Assembly: GCA_963710715.1 (NCBI GenBank)
Contig: CAVQBL010000016.1
Location: 124,001-188,000, forward strand
Source: CAVQBL01 sp963710715
Lineage (GTDB): Bacteria > Pseudomonadota > Gammaproteobacteria > DSM-16500
Length of the DNA stretch: 64,000 nucleotides
Direction of reading: 5' to 3'
Shown: one piece after another, positions 38,135-45,156 of the stretch
How positions within the stretch are numbered: the stretch's first letter is position 1
Layout of the letters: the number at the start of each line of letters is the position of its first letter
The notes under the pieces: generated by a model
The model's database searches: none
What the model saw: the letters and a program-made list of their open reading frames with translations, nothing else
Told to the model about the DNA's origin: nothing
Made by a program: the position numbers and the translations under genes

Positions 38135-39354
38135 GCAATTTCCTGCAAATAATCATGCAATCCCGAAATTGGTATGGTAATACAATCGGGTGAGAGCTGA
38201 AGTTTTTGTCCATTGGATGTCACAACGGCCAATCTTGTTTGAGGACCGAATTCTTTTTTAAATGCGGGAGGTAAATGAATCGCTTTTGATATGCCATGAA
38301 CAGCATATTTAGCTTCAATAGCATATATTTTACCTTGCGCTGTTTTAATGATGAAATCAACTTCTTGTCCATCCTTAGTGCGCGCAAAAAATAATTCCCA
38401 ATCTTTATTGTAATTACGAATAAATTTTACTATTTCCGCTAACACCAATGTTTCAAACAAACCTCCAATTTGAGAACTACTGAGCAGCGGGAGAAGCTCC
38501 GACCAACCTTGTAATCTCGTTGCTAATCCTGTATCTAAGAAATATAACTTTGATCTTTTGATAAGACGTTTATTAAGATTGTCAAAATAAGGTTTCAATT
38601 GATAAATAATGTCTGCACGTTCCAAAATTCCAATCCATTCTTTAACGGTAACAGAGCTCACACCACTGTCTTTTTGTATATCTGTGTAATCGGTTTCTTG
38701 GCTGGTGCGCGCGGCACACAAACGTAGTACAGTGAGAAATTCAGACATTTTTTGAATACCTGCGCTTAAGATAATATCTTTTTCCACATAGCTGCGAATG
38801 TAATCATTTAAATATCCTGTTACAGATAAAGAATCGTTAGTATAAAGTTCTGGCCAACCTCCTTTGAATAAAATATCTTTTATTTTTGTTTCCGGTAGTG
38901 CTTGTAATATTTCATGCACAGTGAGAGTGTTAAGGTGATAATAAGATGCACGCCCAGCTAAACTTTCTTTGACATTTTTATCCATTAATATTTGATTTGA
39001 TCCTGTTAAACGAAATAGAGTAGTTACTTTTTTTGTCGCGTGGGTTTGAAATACCGCAGATCGCTTTATCTGATCAATCTTCATTTTTAATTGTGGAAAA
39101 AGATTAGGAACATATTGAGCTTCATCTAGCAATAGTGGAAGTTCAAGTTGTTGTAAAAATAAAATAGGATCCTGATTGGCCAACTGGCGCATCTGCAAAT
39201 CATCAAATGTTATTTCTTTAAAATGGCTAGCAGATTCTTTTAAAAAAAGAGCAGAAAATAAGGTCCTTTTGCCGCATTGCCTGGGACCCAACAAAACTTG
39301 AATCCAAGCAGGGGAATCAATCAAGTACTTTGCAATATCACGCTTAATATACAT
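38131..39354 (-). CDS. AAA_14/DUF4143 ATPase between efp and epmA
   Basis: 407 residues. P-loop reads GPRQCGKR-T (23-31): the residue after the Lys, normally Thr or Ser, is Arg, while a Thr follows one place later. Walker B LLLDEAQYVP. DUF4143 part: GGLFETLVLAEIVKF and the nuclease-like EVDFIIKTAQGKIYAIEAKY. The gene lies 39 bases after efp and is coupled to epmA, in a place where efp and epmA would otherwise be neighbours, so it looks like a cargo gene inserted into this group. A palindrome ends one base before the start codon. ATP binding may be reduced because of the Arg; not testable here. Confidence 0.88.
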   Translation of the reverse strand: MYIKRDIAKYLIDSPAWIQVLLGPRQCGKRTLFSALFLKESASHFKEITFDDLQMRQLANQDPILFLQQLELPLLLDEAQYVPNLFPQLKMKIDQIKRSAVFQTHATKKVTTLFRLTGSNQILMDKNVKESLAGRASYYHLNTLTVHEILQALPETKIKDILFKGGWPELYTNDSLSVTGYLNDYIRSYVEKDIILSAGIQKMSEFLTVLRLCAARTSQETDYTDIQKDSGVSSVTVKEWIGILERADIIYQLKPYFDNLNKRLIKRSKLYFLDTGLATRLQGWSELLPLLSSSQIGGLFETLVLAEIVKFIRNYNKDWELFFARTKDGQEVDFIIKTAQGKIYAIEAKYAVHGISKAIHLPPAFKKEFGPQTRLAVVTSNGQKLQLSPDCITIPISGLHDYLQEIA

Positions 39355-39355
39355 T

Positions 39356-39390
39356 TTGACTATTTTAAAGTATCAGCTTAAAATAGTCAA
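39356..39390 (-). promoter_or_regulatory. Perfect 13-base inverted repeat at the start of the DUF4143 ATPase
   Basis: TTGACTATTTTAA (39356-39368) and TTAAAATAGTCAA (39378-39390) with 9 bases between. It lies directly before ATG 39354 and ends 4 bases from the efp stop. The position matches that of the palindrome before the other DUF4143 gene at 11448, although the sequence differs. Possible operator, hairpin covering the ribosome binding site, or insertion mark. Confidence 0.75.
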
Positions 39391-39393
39391 TAT

Positions 39394-39963
39394 TTACTCT
39401 TTTGCTCTAGATACATACTCCCCAGTACGCGTATCTACTTTAACTAGCTCACCTTCTTGAACAAATAAAGGCACACGCACCACAGCACCTGTTTCTAGTT
39501 TAGCGGGCTTGCCTCCACCTCCGGAAGTATCACCTCTCACCCCTGGGTCAGTTTCCACAATTTTTAACACAACAAAATTAGGCGCCATGACCACAAGTGG
39601 CGCACCATTCCAAAGCGTCACCGTACAATCTGACTGTTCTTTCAGCCACTGCGCTGCTTCAGCCACTTCTTTTTCAGTTAAGCCAAACTGTTCAAAGCTT
39701 TCTTGAACCATAAAGTGCCATTGATGACCATCGTTATAAAGGTATTGCGCTTCAACATCCATGACATCTGCCACTTCTAAACTATCGCCTGATTTGTAAG
39801 TGCGCTCGACAACGCGACCGGTTTTTAAATTGCGATATTTTATGCGGTTAAAAGCCTGACCTTTGCCAGGTTTAACAAATTCGTTATCTATAATGACACA
39901 AGGGTCATTATCAACAATAATTTTCATTCCGCTGCGGATTTCATTCGTGGTATAAACTGACAT
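39394..39963 (-). CDS. efp: Elongation factor P
   Basis: 189 residues, three beta-barrel domains. KPGKGQAFNRIKYRNLKTG contains Lys34, the site modified by EpmA/EpmB. TRTGEYVSRAKE at the end is the conserved third-domain tail. It stimulates peptide bond formation at polyproline stretches. Strong ribosome binding site GAGGAGAGG before ATG 39963. The modification genes are on both sides: epmB divergent, epmA downstream. Confidence 0.98.
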   Translation of the reverse strand: MSVYTTNEIRSGMKIIVDNDPCVIIDNEFVKPGKGQAFNRIKYRNLKTGRVVERTYKSGDSLEVADVMDVEAQYLYNDGHQWHFMVQESFEQFGLTEKEVAEAAQWLKEQSDCTVTLWNGAPLVVMAPNFVVLKIVETDPGVRGDTSGGGGKPAKLETGAVVRVPLFVQEGELVKVDTRTGEYVSRAKE

Positions 39964-39988
39964 TTTCCTCTCCTCAATGAGTTGCTCT

Positions 39989-40016
39989 ATAATACTCGTT
40001 TACATTAAATATTCAA
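39989..40016 (-). promoter_or_regulatory. Probable sigma-70 promoter of efp
   Basis: Reading on the minus strand: -35 TTGAAT (40016-40011), 16 bases, -10 TATTAT (39994-39989), about 26 bases before the efp start codon. The divergent epmB start at 40030 lies only 14 bases beyond it, so the two genes share this short region. Confidence 0.5.
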
Positions 40017-40029
40017 AACGAAGAGATAC

Positions 40030-41034
40030 ATGACAACACAAATATGGCAAACAGCATTAAAGAATGCAGTGACAACCCCAAAAGAATTACTGGAACTCCT
40101 CCAACTGGATATGCAGTTATTGAATAGTGCTGAAGCAGCAACTAAACTTTTTCCACTGATAGTCCCACGCGGCTATCTTGCGCGTATGCAAAAAGGTGAC
40201 CTTAATGATCCTTTGTTACGCCAAGTGTTACCCTTGGAAGCGGAGTTGCAAGAAACTCTGGGATATCATCGTGATCCTTTAGAAGAAAAAAACTTCAATC
40301 CTGTTCCTGGTTTACTACATAAATATTATGGCCGCGTGTTATTTACTTTGGTTGGAACATGCGCAATCAATTGTCGTTTTTGTTTTCGTAGACACTTTCC
40401 CTATGCGGAAAATAATCCCGGAACCGCAGGATGGGATAAAGCCATAGCCTACATTGCGGAAGATCCCACTATCACAGAAGTGATTTTAAGTGGGGGTGAT
40501 CCGTTAGTGGCTAGCGATGCAACGCTGACGCATTTAACAGAAAAATTGGCTACCATCCCACATCTTAAAAGATTACGCATACATACACGCATACCCATTG
40601 TGCTGCCAGAACGCATTACTCCTGAGTTCATCCATTGGATAACAGGAGTCAAACTCAAAGTTGTTTTAGCAACGCATTGCAACCACCCCCAAGAAATCAA
40701 TCAAGAAGTGAGAGATGCCACACGGGCACTCCGTGACGCTGGAGTTGTGTTACTCAATCAAACCGTATTACTGAAAGGGGTTAATGATAACGTTGAAACG
40801 TTGGTAACTCTGAGTGAAGCGCTATTTGCTGCAGGCATTCAACCGTATTATTTGCATACCCATGACAAGGTACAAAACACTGCCCATTTTGACCTGCCAC
40901 TTGAGACAGCGCAACAATTGCATAAGCAAATGGCACAGCGTCTTTCAGGCTATTTAGTACCGAAATTAGTCTGTGAACAAGCTGGCGCACCCGCAAAAAT
41001 ATCGCTTGAAACCCGAGAATTTTACACAGATTAG
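40030..41034 (+). CDS. epmB: EF-P beta-lysylation protein EpmB (radical SAM lysine 2,3-aminomutase)
   Basis: 334 residues. The radical SAM cluster CAINCRFCFRRHFPY has the Cx3Cx2C arrangement. VILSGGDPLVASD, RLRIHTRIPIVLPERI and LLNQTVLLKGVND are KamA-family motifs; the short length marks the EpmB branch. It converts (S)-alpha-lysine to (R)-beta-lysine for attachment to EF-P by EpmA. Divergent from efp. Confidence 0.96.
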   Translation: MTTQIWQTALKNAVTTPKELLELLQLDMQLLNSAEAATKLFPLIVPRGYLARMQKGDLNDPLLRQVLPLEAELQETLGYHRDPLEEKNFNPVPGLLHKYYGRVLFTLVGTCAINCRFCFRRHFPYAENNPGTAGWDKAIAYIAEDPTITEVILSGGDPLVASDATLTHLTEKLATIPHLKRLRIHTRIPIVLPERITPEFIHWITGVKLKVVLATHCNHPQEINQEVRDATRALRDAGVVLLNQTVLLKGVNDNVETLVTLSEALFAAGIQPYYLHTHDKVQNTAHFDLPLETAQQLHKQMAQRLSGYLVPKLVCEQAGAPAKISLETREFYTD

Positions 41035-41144
41035 CTTATTTCCGCTGATTTTCTTAATTTAAGCGCCAAATAGTAATGAATAGCTATAAAAATGCATGTA
41101 ACTAAATGATTAAATTAATTATTTTACATGTAATCAAAAACTGT

Positions 41145-41181
41145 CCAAATTAATTTTTTTCGAAAAATTTGGCCTTTTTTT
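41145..41181 (+). terminator. Possible terminator downstream of epmB
   Basis: CCAAATT (41145-41151) and AATTTGG (41166-41172) form a short stem; CC and a run of seven T follow (41175-41181). It is AT-rich and 110 bases past the stop codon, so moderately convincing. Confidence 0.5.
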
Positions 41182-41195
41182 AAGTTTTCAGTTAG

Positions 41196-41230
41196 TTATT
41201 AACAGTGTTATCCACAGAAAATGTGGATAA
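41196..41230. promoter_or_regulatory. Inverted pair of consensus DnaA boxes
   Basis: TTATCCACA (41208-41216) and its reverse complement TGTGGATAA (41222-41230) are both exact matches to the DnaA box consensus, 5 bases apart. A weaker box TTATTAACA is at 41196-41204. They lie in an AT-rich gene-free stretch of about 290 bases between epmB and the F-box gene. Confidence 0.65.
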
Positions 41231-41324
41231 CTTACTTTCTCAATATTAAAGCATATCTCGATGTACTTTAAGAGTGATTAATAGTACAATAATAGAACAA
41301 TTCACAGCGAGAGAGATAATTTCA

Positions 41325-42292
41325 ATGTCACCGGTCGTAGCAAAAAGGATGGAGTATCATATGTCCGCTTAGAAGAAATCAAAGTAGTAAACCTTACCCC
41401 CGCGAGAACTAATCAACTCGTTCATACACTTCTACGGAAGATCAAGGTAGAAAATATAAAAAATCGATTACCTGATGAACTTATTTTTGACGTACTCATT
41501 TCTTACTTGCCTAATGTAGATTGCGCTAATTTATCAGCTACTGCAAAAATGTTTACCATAAAAATAAGAAACCTGCCTCATCCTCGGCTTAGATTTATTT
41601 ACCCGTTGCATGGCCATGTGCTCTCGCTAGAAAAATACGAAAACAGAGTTGAGAAAGAAATTAATAAACTTAAATGGACAGATGATACTAAAATTAGTGT
41701 CATATTCGGAGGTTTAGCGGACCTACTGCTGATAGTTTGCTCGGGTTTCCTTATTAAACTTGCTGTCGATTTGTTTAAGGGGGGAGAAAATGGGAGCGGC
41801 GCTGTTTTTACTATTATGGCTATCGGAACTTTTTTAATCCCAGTTTTTACAATATTTAATTGTGCCTATAATAAATTGTCTCGTCGTAGAGAGAATAACC
41901 ACTATCATCATGAGCTTGATAATTCAACGGAAGAAGTAAAACGTGATGTTAATAACTTTCAAAGCGTATTTCCAGGCCACTATATAGGAAGTACCCTGGG
42001 TGATTTTCAGTACAATGTAAAATTTGTGAGAGAAAAAATGGAAGCATACATTGATAAGCTCAAAGGATTAACAGATGAGAAAGACATTAATGAGCTTATG
42101 AAGAATGGCACAGCCATGCGGTTTTTTAATAAGATATTAGCAAATGAGCGGTGTAATAACTTACCTGCATTAATTAATCCATCGATAGGCAGATTTTTTC
42201 GGGATGAAACTACACTTGAACAAGCGATTACTATCATAAGAGAAAACACTGCTAATAATAGCGCACTCGCTTATCAACCACCCAATCCTTAA
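41325..42292 (+). CDS. F-box protein with two membrane segments (apparent one-base frameshift near the start)
   Basis: The long frame (open from 41285, ending 42292) has no ATG, GTG or TTG before the domain that defines it: NRLPDELIFDVLISYLP then CANLSATAKMF, which matches the F-box pattern of LPxEL..IL..L...DL..L. TTG 41507 would cut this domain. ATG 41325, with GAGAGAGATAA upstream, is in another frame. One more A in the A5 run at 41342-41346 joins MSPVVAKKDGVSYVRLEE to the long frame and gives a protein of about 322 residues. Two membrane helices follow the F-box (LLLIVCSGFLIKLAVDLF and FTIMAIGTFLIPVFTIF), then a helical C-terminus. Bacterial F-box proteins are known as secreted effectors that bind host SKP1 (Legionella AnkB, LegU1). 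Here this role is inference. Confidence 0.7.
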
Positions 42293-42360
42293 AAAAGTAA
42301 CTGAATTTCCCCCCTCCCTCCAACAGTTTTGGTTGGAAGGAGGAACGGTAGCCAATAGGA

Positions 42361-42648
42361 TTATGCGGCTTTCATTGGCTTGATATGAATTTTAGTGTGC
42401 TTTGTTGCAAACCAAATATCATAATCACGCTATAAATTCATCCACAAAGCCATATCAGTATTTGGTAAAAGTTTTGATAATCGTAAAGCCATTTCTGGAC
42501 TTATTCCTGCATGCCCATTAAGAAGCCTAGATAACGTAGTTCGGTTAATATCTAATTTTTTCGCCGCTTCTGTTACAGAAAGTCCAGCGCCCTCTATCAA
42601 GATGTCATAAACTATTTCACCGGGATGTAATGGATTATGTATGGGCAT
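42361..42648 (-). pseudogene. higA: HigA-type antitoxin with premature amber stop
   Basis: The start MPIHNPLHPGEIVYDILIEG with helix-turn-helix LSVTEAAKKLDINRTTLSRLL is typical HigA/VapI. The frame stops at TAG (42430-42432) after WMNL. Reading through this codon gives RDYDIWFATKHTKIHIKPMKAA and stops at 42361, making 95 residues, the normal length. Family members have Gln at the stop position (WLNLQ..YDLW), so a CAG to TAG change is likely. The short 72-residue product keeps the DNA-binding part but lacks the C-terminal helix. It follows the higB-like gene by 15 bases. Confidence 0.82.
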
Positions 42649-42663
42649 ATTAGTTCCTCTTAA

Positions 42664-42975
42664 TCAATGATAATCAATATAGTCAACTAGAATCGCATCT
42701 TGATCGTCAAATTTAAAAATAACTCTCCAGTTAGCTCTTACAGTTACAGAATAAAAATCTTTTAAATTGCCTTTCAATTTATGAAACCCAAATCCCGGCA
42801 AATTTAATTTTTCAGGTGAGTTAGCAGCATCCAATAACTGCAAGATAACCTGTAACTTCCTAGCGTGATCAGCAATAATACCTGATTTATCTCCAGATAT
42901 AGAAGACGCTGTTAGTAAGAGAGGTAGCAATGCAGGCGGTTGATACTCATGTTTTGATTCGAATTCTACTGACAT
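42664..42975 (-). CDS. higB: HigB/RelE-type toxin with foreign N-terminus (chimeric)
   Basis: 103 residues. From residue about 28 on it is a normal HigB toxin: SGIIADHARKLQVILQLLD, LPGFGFHKLKGNLKDFYSV, NWRVIFKFDD, DYIDYH. The first 27 residues (MSVEFESKHEYQPPALLPLL...) are not family sequence. They are the antisense reading of a copied piece of a vapB-vapC junction (42895-42974), see the separate entry. The true first 20 or so residues of the toxin are therefore missing. Whether the ATG at 42975 is used is doubtful. Likely an inactive toxin next to a truncated antitoxin. Confidence 0.75.
   Translation of the reverse strand: MSVEFESKHEYQPPALLPLLLTASSISGDKSGIIADHARKLQVILQLLDAANSPEKLNLPGFGFHKLKGNLKDFYSVTVRANWRVIFKFDDQDAILVDYIDYH
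42895..42974 (+). repeat. Fragment of a vapB-vapC junction, duplicated
   Basis: 80 bases that match 44656-44735 at 74 positions, in the same orientation. The copied piece covers the last codons of vapB, its GGTAGCAATGCAGGCGG overlap with the vapC start, and the first 15 codons of vapC. It lies antisense under the 5' end of the higB-like gene. A remnant of a second, lost vapBC pair. Confidence 0.88.
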
Positions 42976-43068
42976 TTTTCCATAATGTAACTTCCTGTAT
43001 TGCTTTATCTTATTTTTAATGCTATACTACAAATGTAGCAAATTAATACTTTTATAGTCAGGTGCACA

Positions 43069-43287
43069 ATGGGCATTCCCGTACGAATTGATGAAACAAT
43101 CTATAATGAAGCGAAGAAAGTCGCCCGCGCAGAATTTCGCTCTGTCCCCCATCAAATTGAATTTTGGGCAACGGTCGGGAAGTGCGCTTTAGACAACCCA
43201 GACCTTCCCATTGAATTTGTGAAAGACCTGTTAGTTTCAAAGCAGCAAGACCGTTCATTAGCGGAACCTTTTCAATTCGGGGACTAA
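43069..43287 (+). CDS. ParD-like antitoxin
   Basis: 72 residues, MGIPVRIDETIYNEAKKVA at the start: a ribbon-helix-helix DNA-binding N-terminus. QIEFWATVGKCALDNPDLP and FVKDLLVSKQQD fit the ParD_like antitoxin group. The RelE-type toxin gene follows after 3 bases, so both are one operon. AGGTG-type site (AGTCAGGTGCACA) before the ATG. Confidence 0.85.
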   Translation: MGIPVRIDETIYNEAKKVARAEFRSVPHQIEFWATVGKCALDNPDLPIEFVKDLLVSKQQDRSLAEPFQFGD

Positions 43288-43290
43288 AGA

Positions 43291-43566
43291 GTGGCTCTGA
43301 TCGTTGTTAAACAAATGCCCTCTTTTAAAAAAGTCTATAAGAAACTTCATGCCAACCAAAAACCAAAAGTCGATGAGGCCATCCGTGCTATTATCCGAGA
43401 CCCCGAAATAGGCGAAGAAAAAAAGGGGGATTTAGCGGGCGTTTTTGTGTATAAATTTAAAATACACCATCAAGAAATACTGCTGGCATATGAATGGGAT
43501 CCAAAAGAAAGAGTCTTGCTGGCTCTCGGTGTTCATGAAAATTTCTATCGTGATTTAAAAAAATAA
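43291..43566 (+). CDS. RelE/ParE-type toxin
   Basis: 91 residues from GTG 43291, 3 bases after the antitoxin stop. MPSFKKVYKKLHANQKPKVD and the end LLALGVHENFYRDLKK follow the RelE-fold pattern; LAGVFVYKFKIHHQEILLAY is the central beta sheet. Members of this fold cleave mRNA or inhibit gyrase; which applies here is not visible. Partner of the ParD-like antitoxin. Confidence 0.85.
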   Translation: MALIVVKQMPSFKKVYKKLHANQKPKVDEAIRAIIRDPEIGEEKKGDLAGVFVYKFKIHHQEILLAYEWDPKERVLLALGVHENFYRDLKK

Positions 43567-43619
43567 ACCTAAAAAACGACAGCTATTTTTATTGGCCTCT
43601 CTTTTACAGAACTCATAAT

Positions 43620-43782
43620 CCTAGATTCGGCAGTTAAACCCGTAGCGAGAGGCTAATGCGTTGAAGATAGGAATTTTTTCCGGTCTTTTTCGGCGAGGCA
43701 GCACTCACCTATACGGTGAGCCGAAAAAGATCGAAAAAAATTATTAGATTCAATGCAGTAGCCTCTCGCAGTAGGGTTTAAC
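43620..43782. repeat. R2 element, long palindromic form
   Basis: Left arm CCTAGATTCGGCAGTTAAAC to about 43671, right arm 43746-43782 as its inverted copy (GCCTCTCGCAGTAGGGTTTA). Between them lies a second palindrome, TTTTTTCCGGTCTTTTTCGG and GCCGAAAAAGATCGAAAAAAA, with a small CTCACC/GGTGAG hairpin at the very centre (43704-43720). The structure is like a MITE or a folded RNA. The right arm supplies the stop codon of the ankyrin gene. Confidence 0.82.
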
Positions 43783-44197
43783 GTTTATTTGTAATTCTGT
43801 TATTTCCTAATTGAGCTTGTTGTATAAATTCATCTAATACCTTATTTATTTGCTCATGCTTCGTTGTAAAGTGACCTAGCTGACCTGCATATTGTTTTGC
43901 GGTAATTCCAGCATCGTCTTTTTGGTTGATATATGCTACCTGTCTATCGGGAGAGACACTATCAATTAATAGCTTTACAACGGAAGCTCTACAAAAGTTA
44001 GCAGCTTCCATCAATGCAGTTCTTCCATCATTTGATGTCAGTAATGGATCAGCATCATTTTTAAGCAAAAGCGCAACAGTTTCATAAGATTGACCATTAT
44101 GAATTCTTCTGGTACCAGAAGCAGCAAGCATCAAAAGCGTTTCGTTTCTTGAATTTCGGACTAAATTAAGATCAAGATTGATATCTTCTTTCTTCAT
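43778..44197 (-). CDS. Ankyrin-repeat protein, possibly 5'-truncated by a frameshift
   Basis: 139 residues from ATG 44197. Two ankyrin repeats are visible: RNETLLMLAASGTRRIHNG...VALLLKNDADPLLTSNDGRTALMEAANFCRASVVKLLID, and the remainder DAGITAKQYAGQLGHF. Upstream the same frame is open back to about 44270, and the neighbouring frame reads SSVTVINKTSQILGLFSS then VVTAKELK. One added base in the AAA before GATGTACTAGATGAG would join the two as KELKDVLDEMKKED. The full gene may thus start near 44300. The stop codon comes from the R2 element. Ankyrin proteins are frequent effectors in intracellular bacteria. Confidence 0.7.
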   Translation of the reverse strand: MKKEDINLDLNLVRNSRNETLLMLAASGTRRIHNGQSYETVALLLKNDADPLLTSNDGRTALMEAANFCRASVVKLLIDSVSPDRQVAYINQKDDAGITAKQYAGQLGHFTTKHEQINKVLDEFIQQAQLGNNRITNKR

Positions 44198-44398
44198 CTC
44201 ATCTAGTACATCTTTAATTCTTTTGCTGTCACAACGGAAGAAAATAATCCTAAAATTTGAGATGTTTTATTGATGACGGTAACGCTGCTTATACTCAATT
44301 TCGCGACACCAACAAACTAAACCCAACATCGCACAATAACTCGCACTTTCTATAGTGCGCCAGTTGATCTCAAAAATTACATAGTATCTTTTGGTCCA

Positions 44399-44440
44399 TT
44401 GACATACATATTTAAACATGTAATACTAAATATAATAAGT
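44399..44440 (+). promoter_or_regulatory. Promoter and operator of vapBC
   Basis: A perfect -35 TTGACA is at 44399-44404, followed 16 bases later by TAATAC (44421-44426). The spacer contains the inverted repeat TACAT...ATGTA (44405-44422), placed where an autoregulating VapB would bind. The vapB start is 39 bases further on. Confidence 0.5.
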
Positions 44441-44464
44441 AATACATATTGGAGATAAGTAAGC

Positions 44465-44704
44465 ATGAACTCTTCAGCACTTACCGTCAAAGGTCAGGTA
44501 ACAATACCAGTCGACATCAGGAAGCAGCTTGGATTACATCCGGGAGACAAAATTGCCTTTCTTATAGAAGATGACCACGTTGTTCTATTTCGTAAAGAAA
44601 GCAATATAGAAGCAGCTTTTGGAATTTGCCATCCCAAAACCTCCGCAAGTCTTCAAGATATAGAAGATGCTGTTCGTAAGGGAGGTAGCAATGCAGGCGG
44701 TTGA
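44465..44704 (+). CDS. vapB: VapB-type antitoxin (AbrB/MazE fold)
   Basis: 79 residues. VKGQVTIPVDIRKQLGLHPGDKIAFLI is the swapped-hairpin AbrB DNA-binding domain; the C-terminal part binds the toxin. The gene overlaps vapC by 14 bases. GGAG lies 12 bases upstream of ATG 44465. Confidence 0.9.
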   Translation: MNSSALTVKGQVTIPVDIRKQLGLHPGDKIAFLIEDDHVVLFRKESNIEAAFGICHPKTSASLQDIEDAVRKGGSNAGG

Positions 44705-45086
44705 TACTAATGTTTTGATTCGAATTTTAGTGACAGATGACAAGCAAGCAGAGCAAGTCAAGCTGGCCAGACAGTTTGCAAAGAAAGCAAAAATTTTGTT
44801 TATAACACAAATTGTTCAAATTGAATTAGTGTGGGTGCTGGAAGCTGCATATAAATTAGATAAATCTGAAATTGTACGAGTATTGCATCATTTACAGACA
44901 AACGAGGCATTTCAATTGCAAGGTGAATCTGAGTTTTCAGAAGCTTTGCAATTGTTCCAAAGTAATAACGTAGATTTTTCGGATAGTCTTATTTTGATAG
45001 AGAGTAGAAAAGAAAACTGTGATGTCGTTACTTTTGATAAAAAGTTTGCTCGGCTGCCTCATGTGAAACTCCTCCATTCTGGGTAA
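44691..45086 (+). CDS. vapC: VapC toxin (PIN-domain ribonuclease)
   Basis: 131 residues from ATG 44691, which has GGAGGTAGCA directly upstream inside vapB. Acidic PIN residues: VDTNVLIR (first Asp), IELVWVLE (Glu), DFSDSLIL (Asp) and TFDKKF (Asp). VapC toxins cleave tRNA or rRNA with Mg ions and are held by VapB. Its first codons also occur as a duplicated piece at 42895-42974. Confidence 0.92.
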   Translation: MQAVDTNVLIRILVTDDKQAEQVKLARQFAKKAKILFITQIVQIELVWVLEAAYKLDKSEIVRVLHHLQTNEAFQLQGESEFSEALQLFQSNNVDFSDSLILIESRKENCDVVTFDKKFARLPHVKLLHSG

Positions 45087-45156
45087 GATATTTTGTATTT
45101 CGCGACAGCTACTAACTTATAGCAGAAATCTAGCTAGTCCACCCTTATCGTAAAAT

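Noticed and set aside
42290..42345. Hairpin after the F-box gene taken as terminator
   Set aside because: The CCTCC/GGAGG hairpin is clear, but no T run follows on either strand, so I do not call it a terminator.
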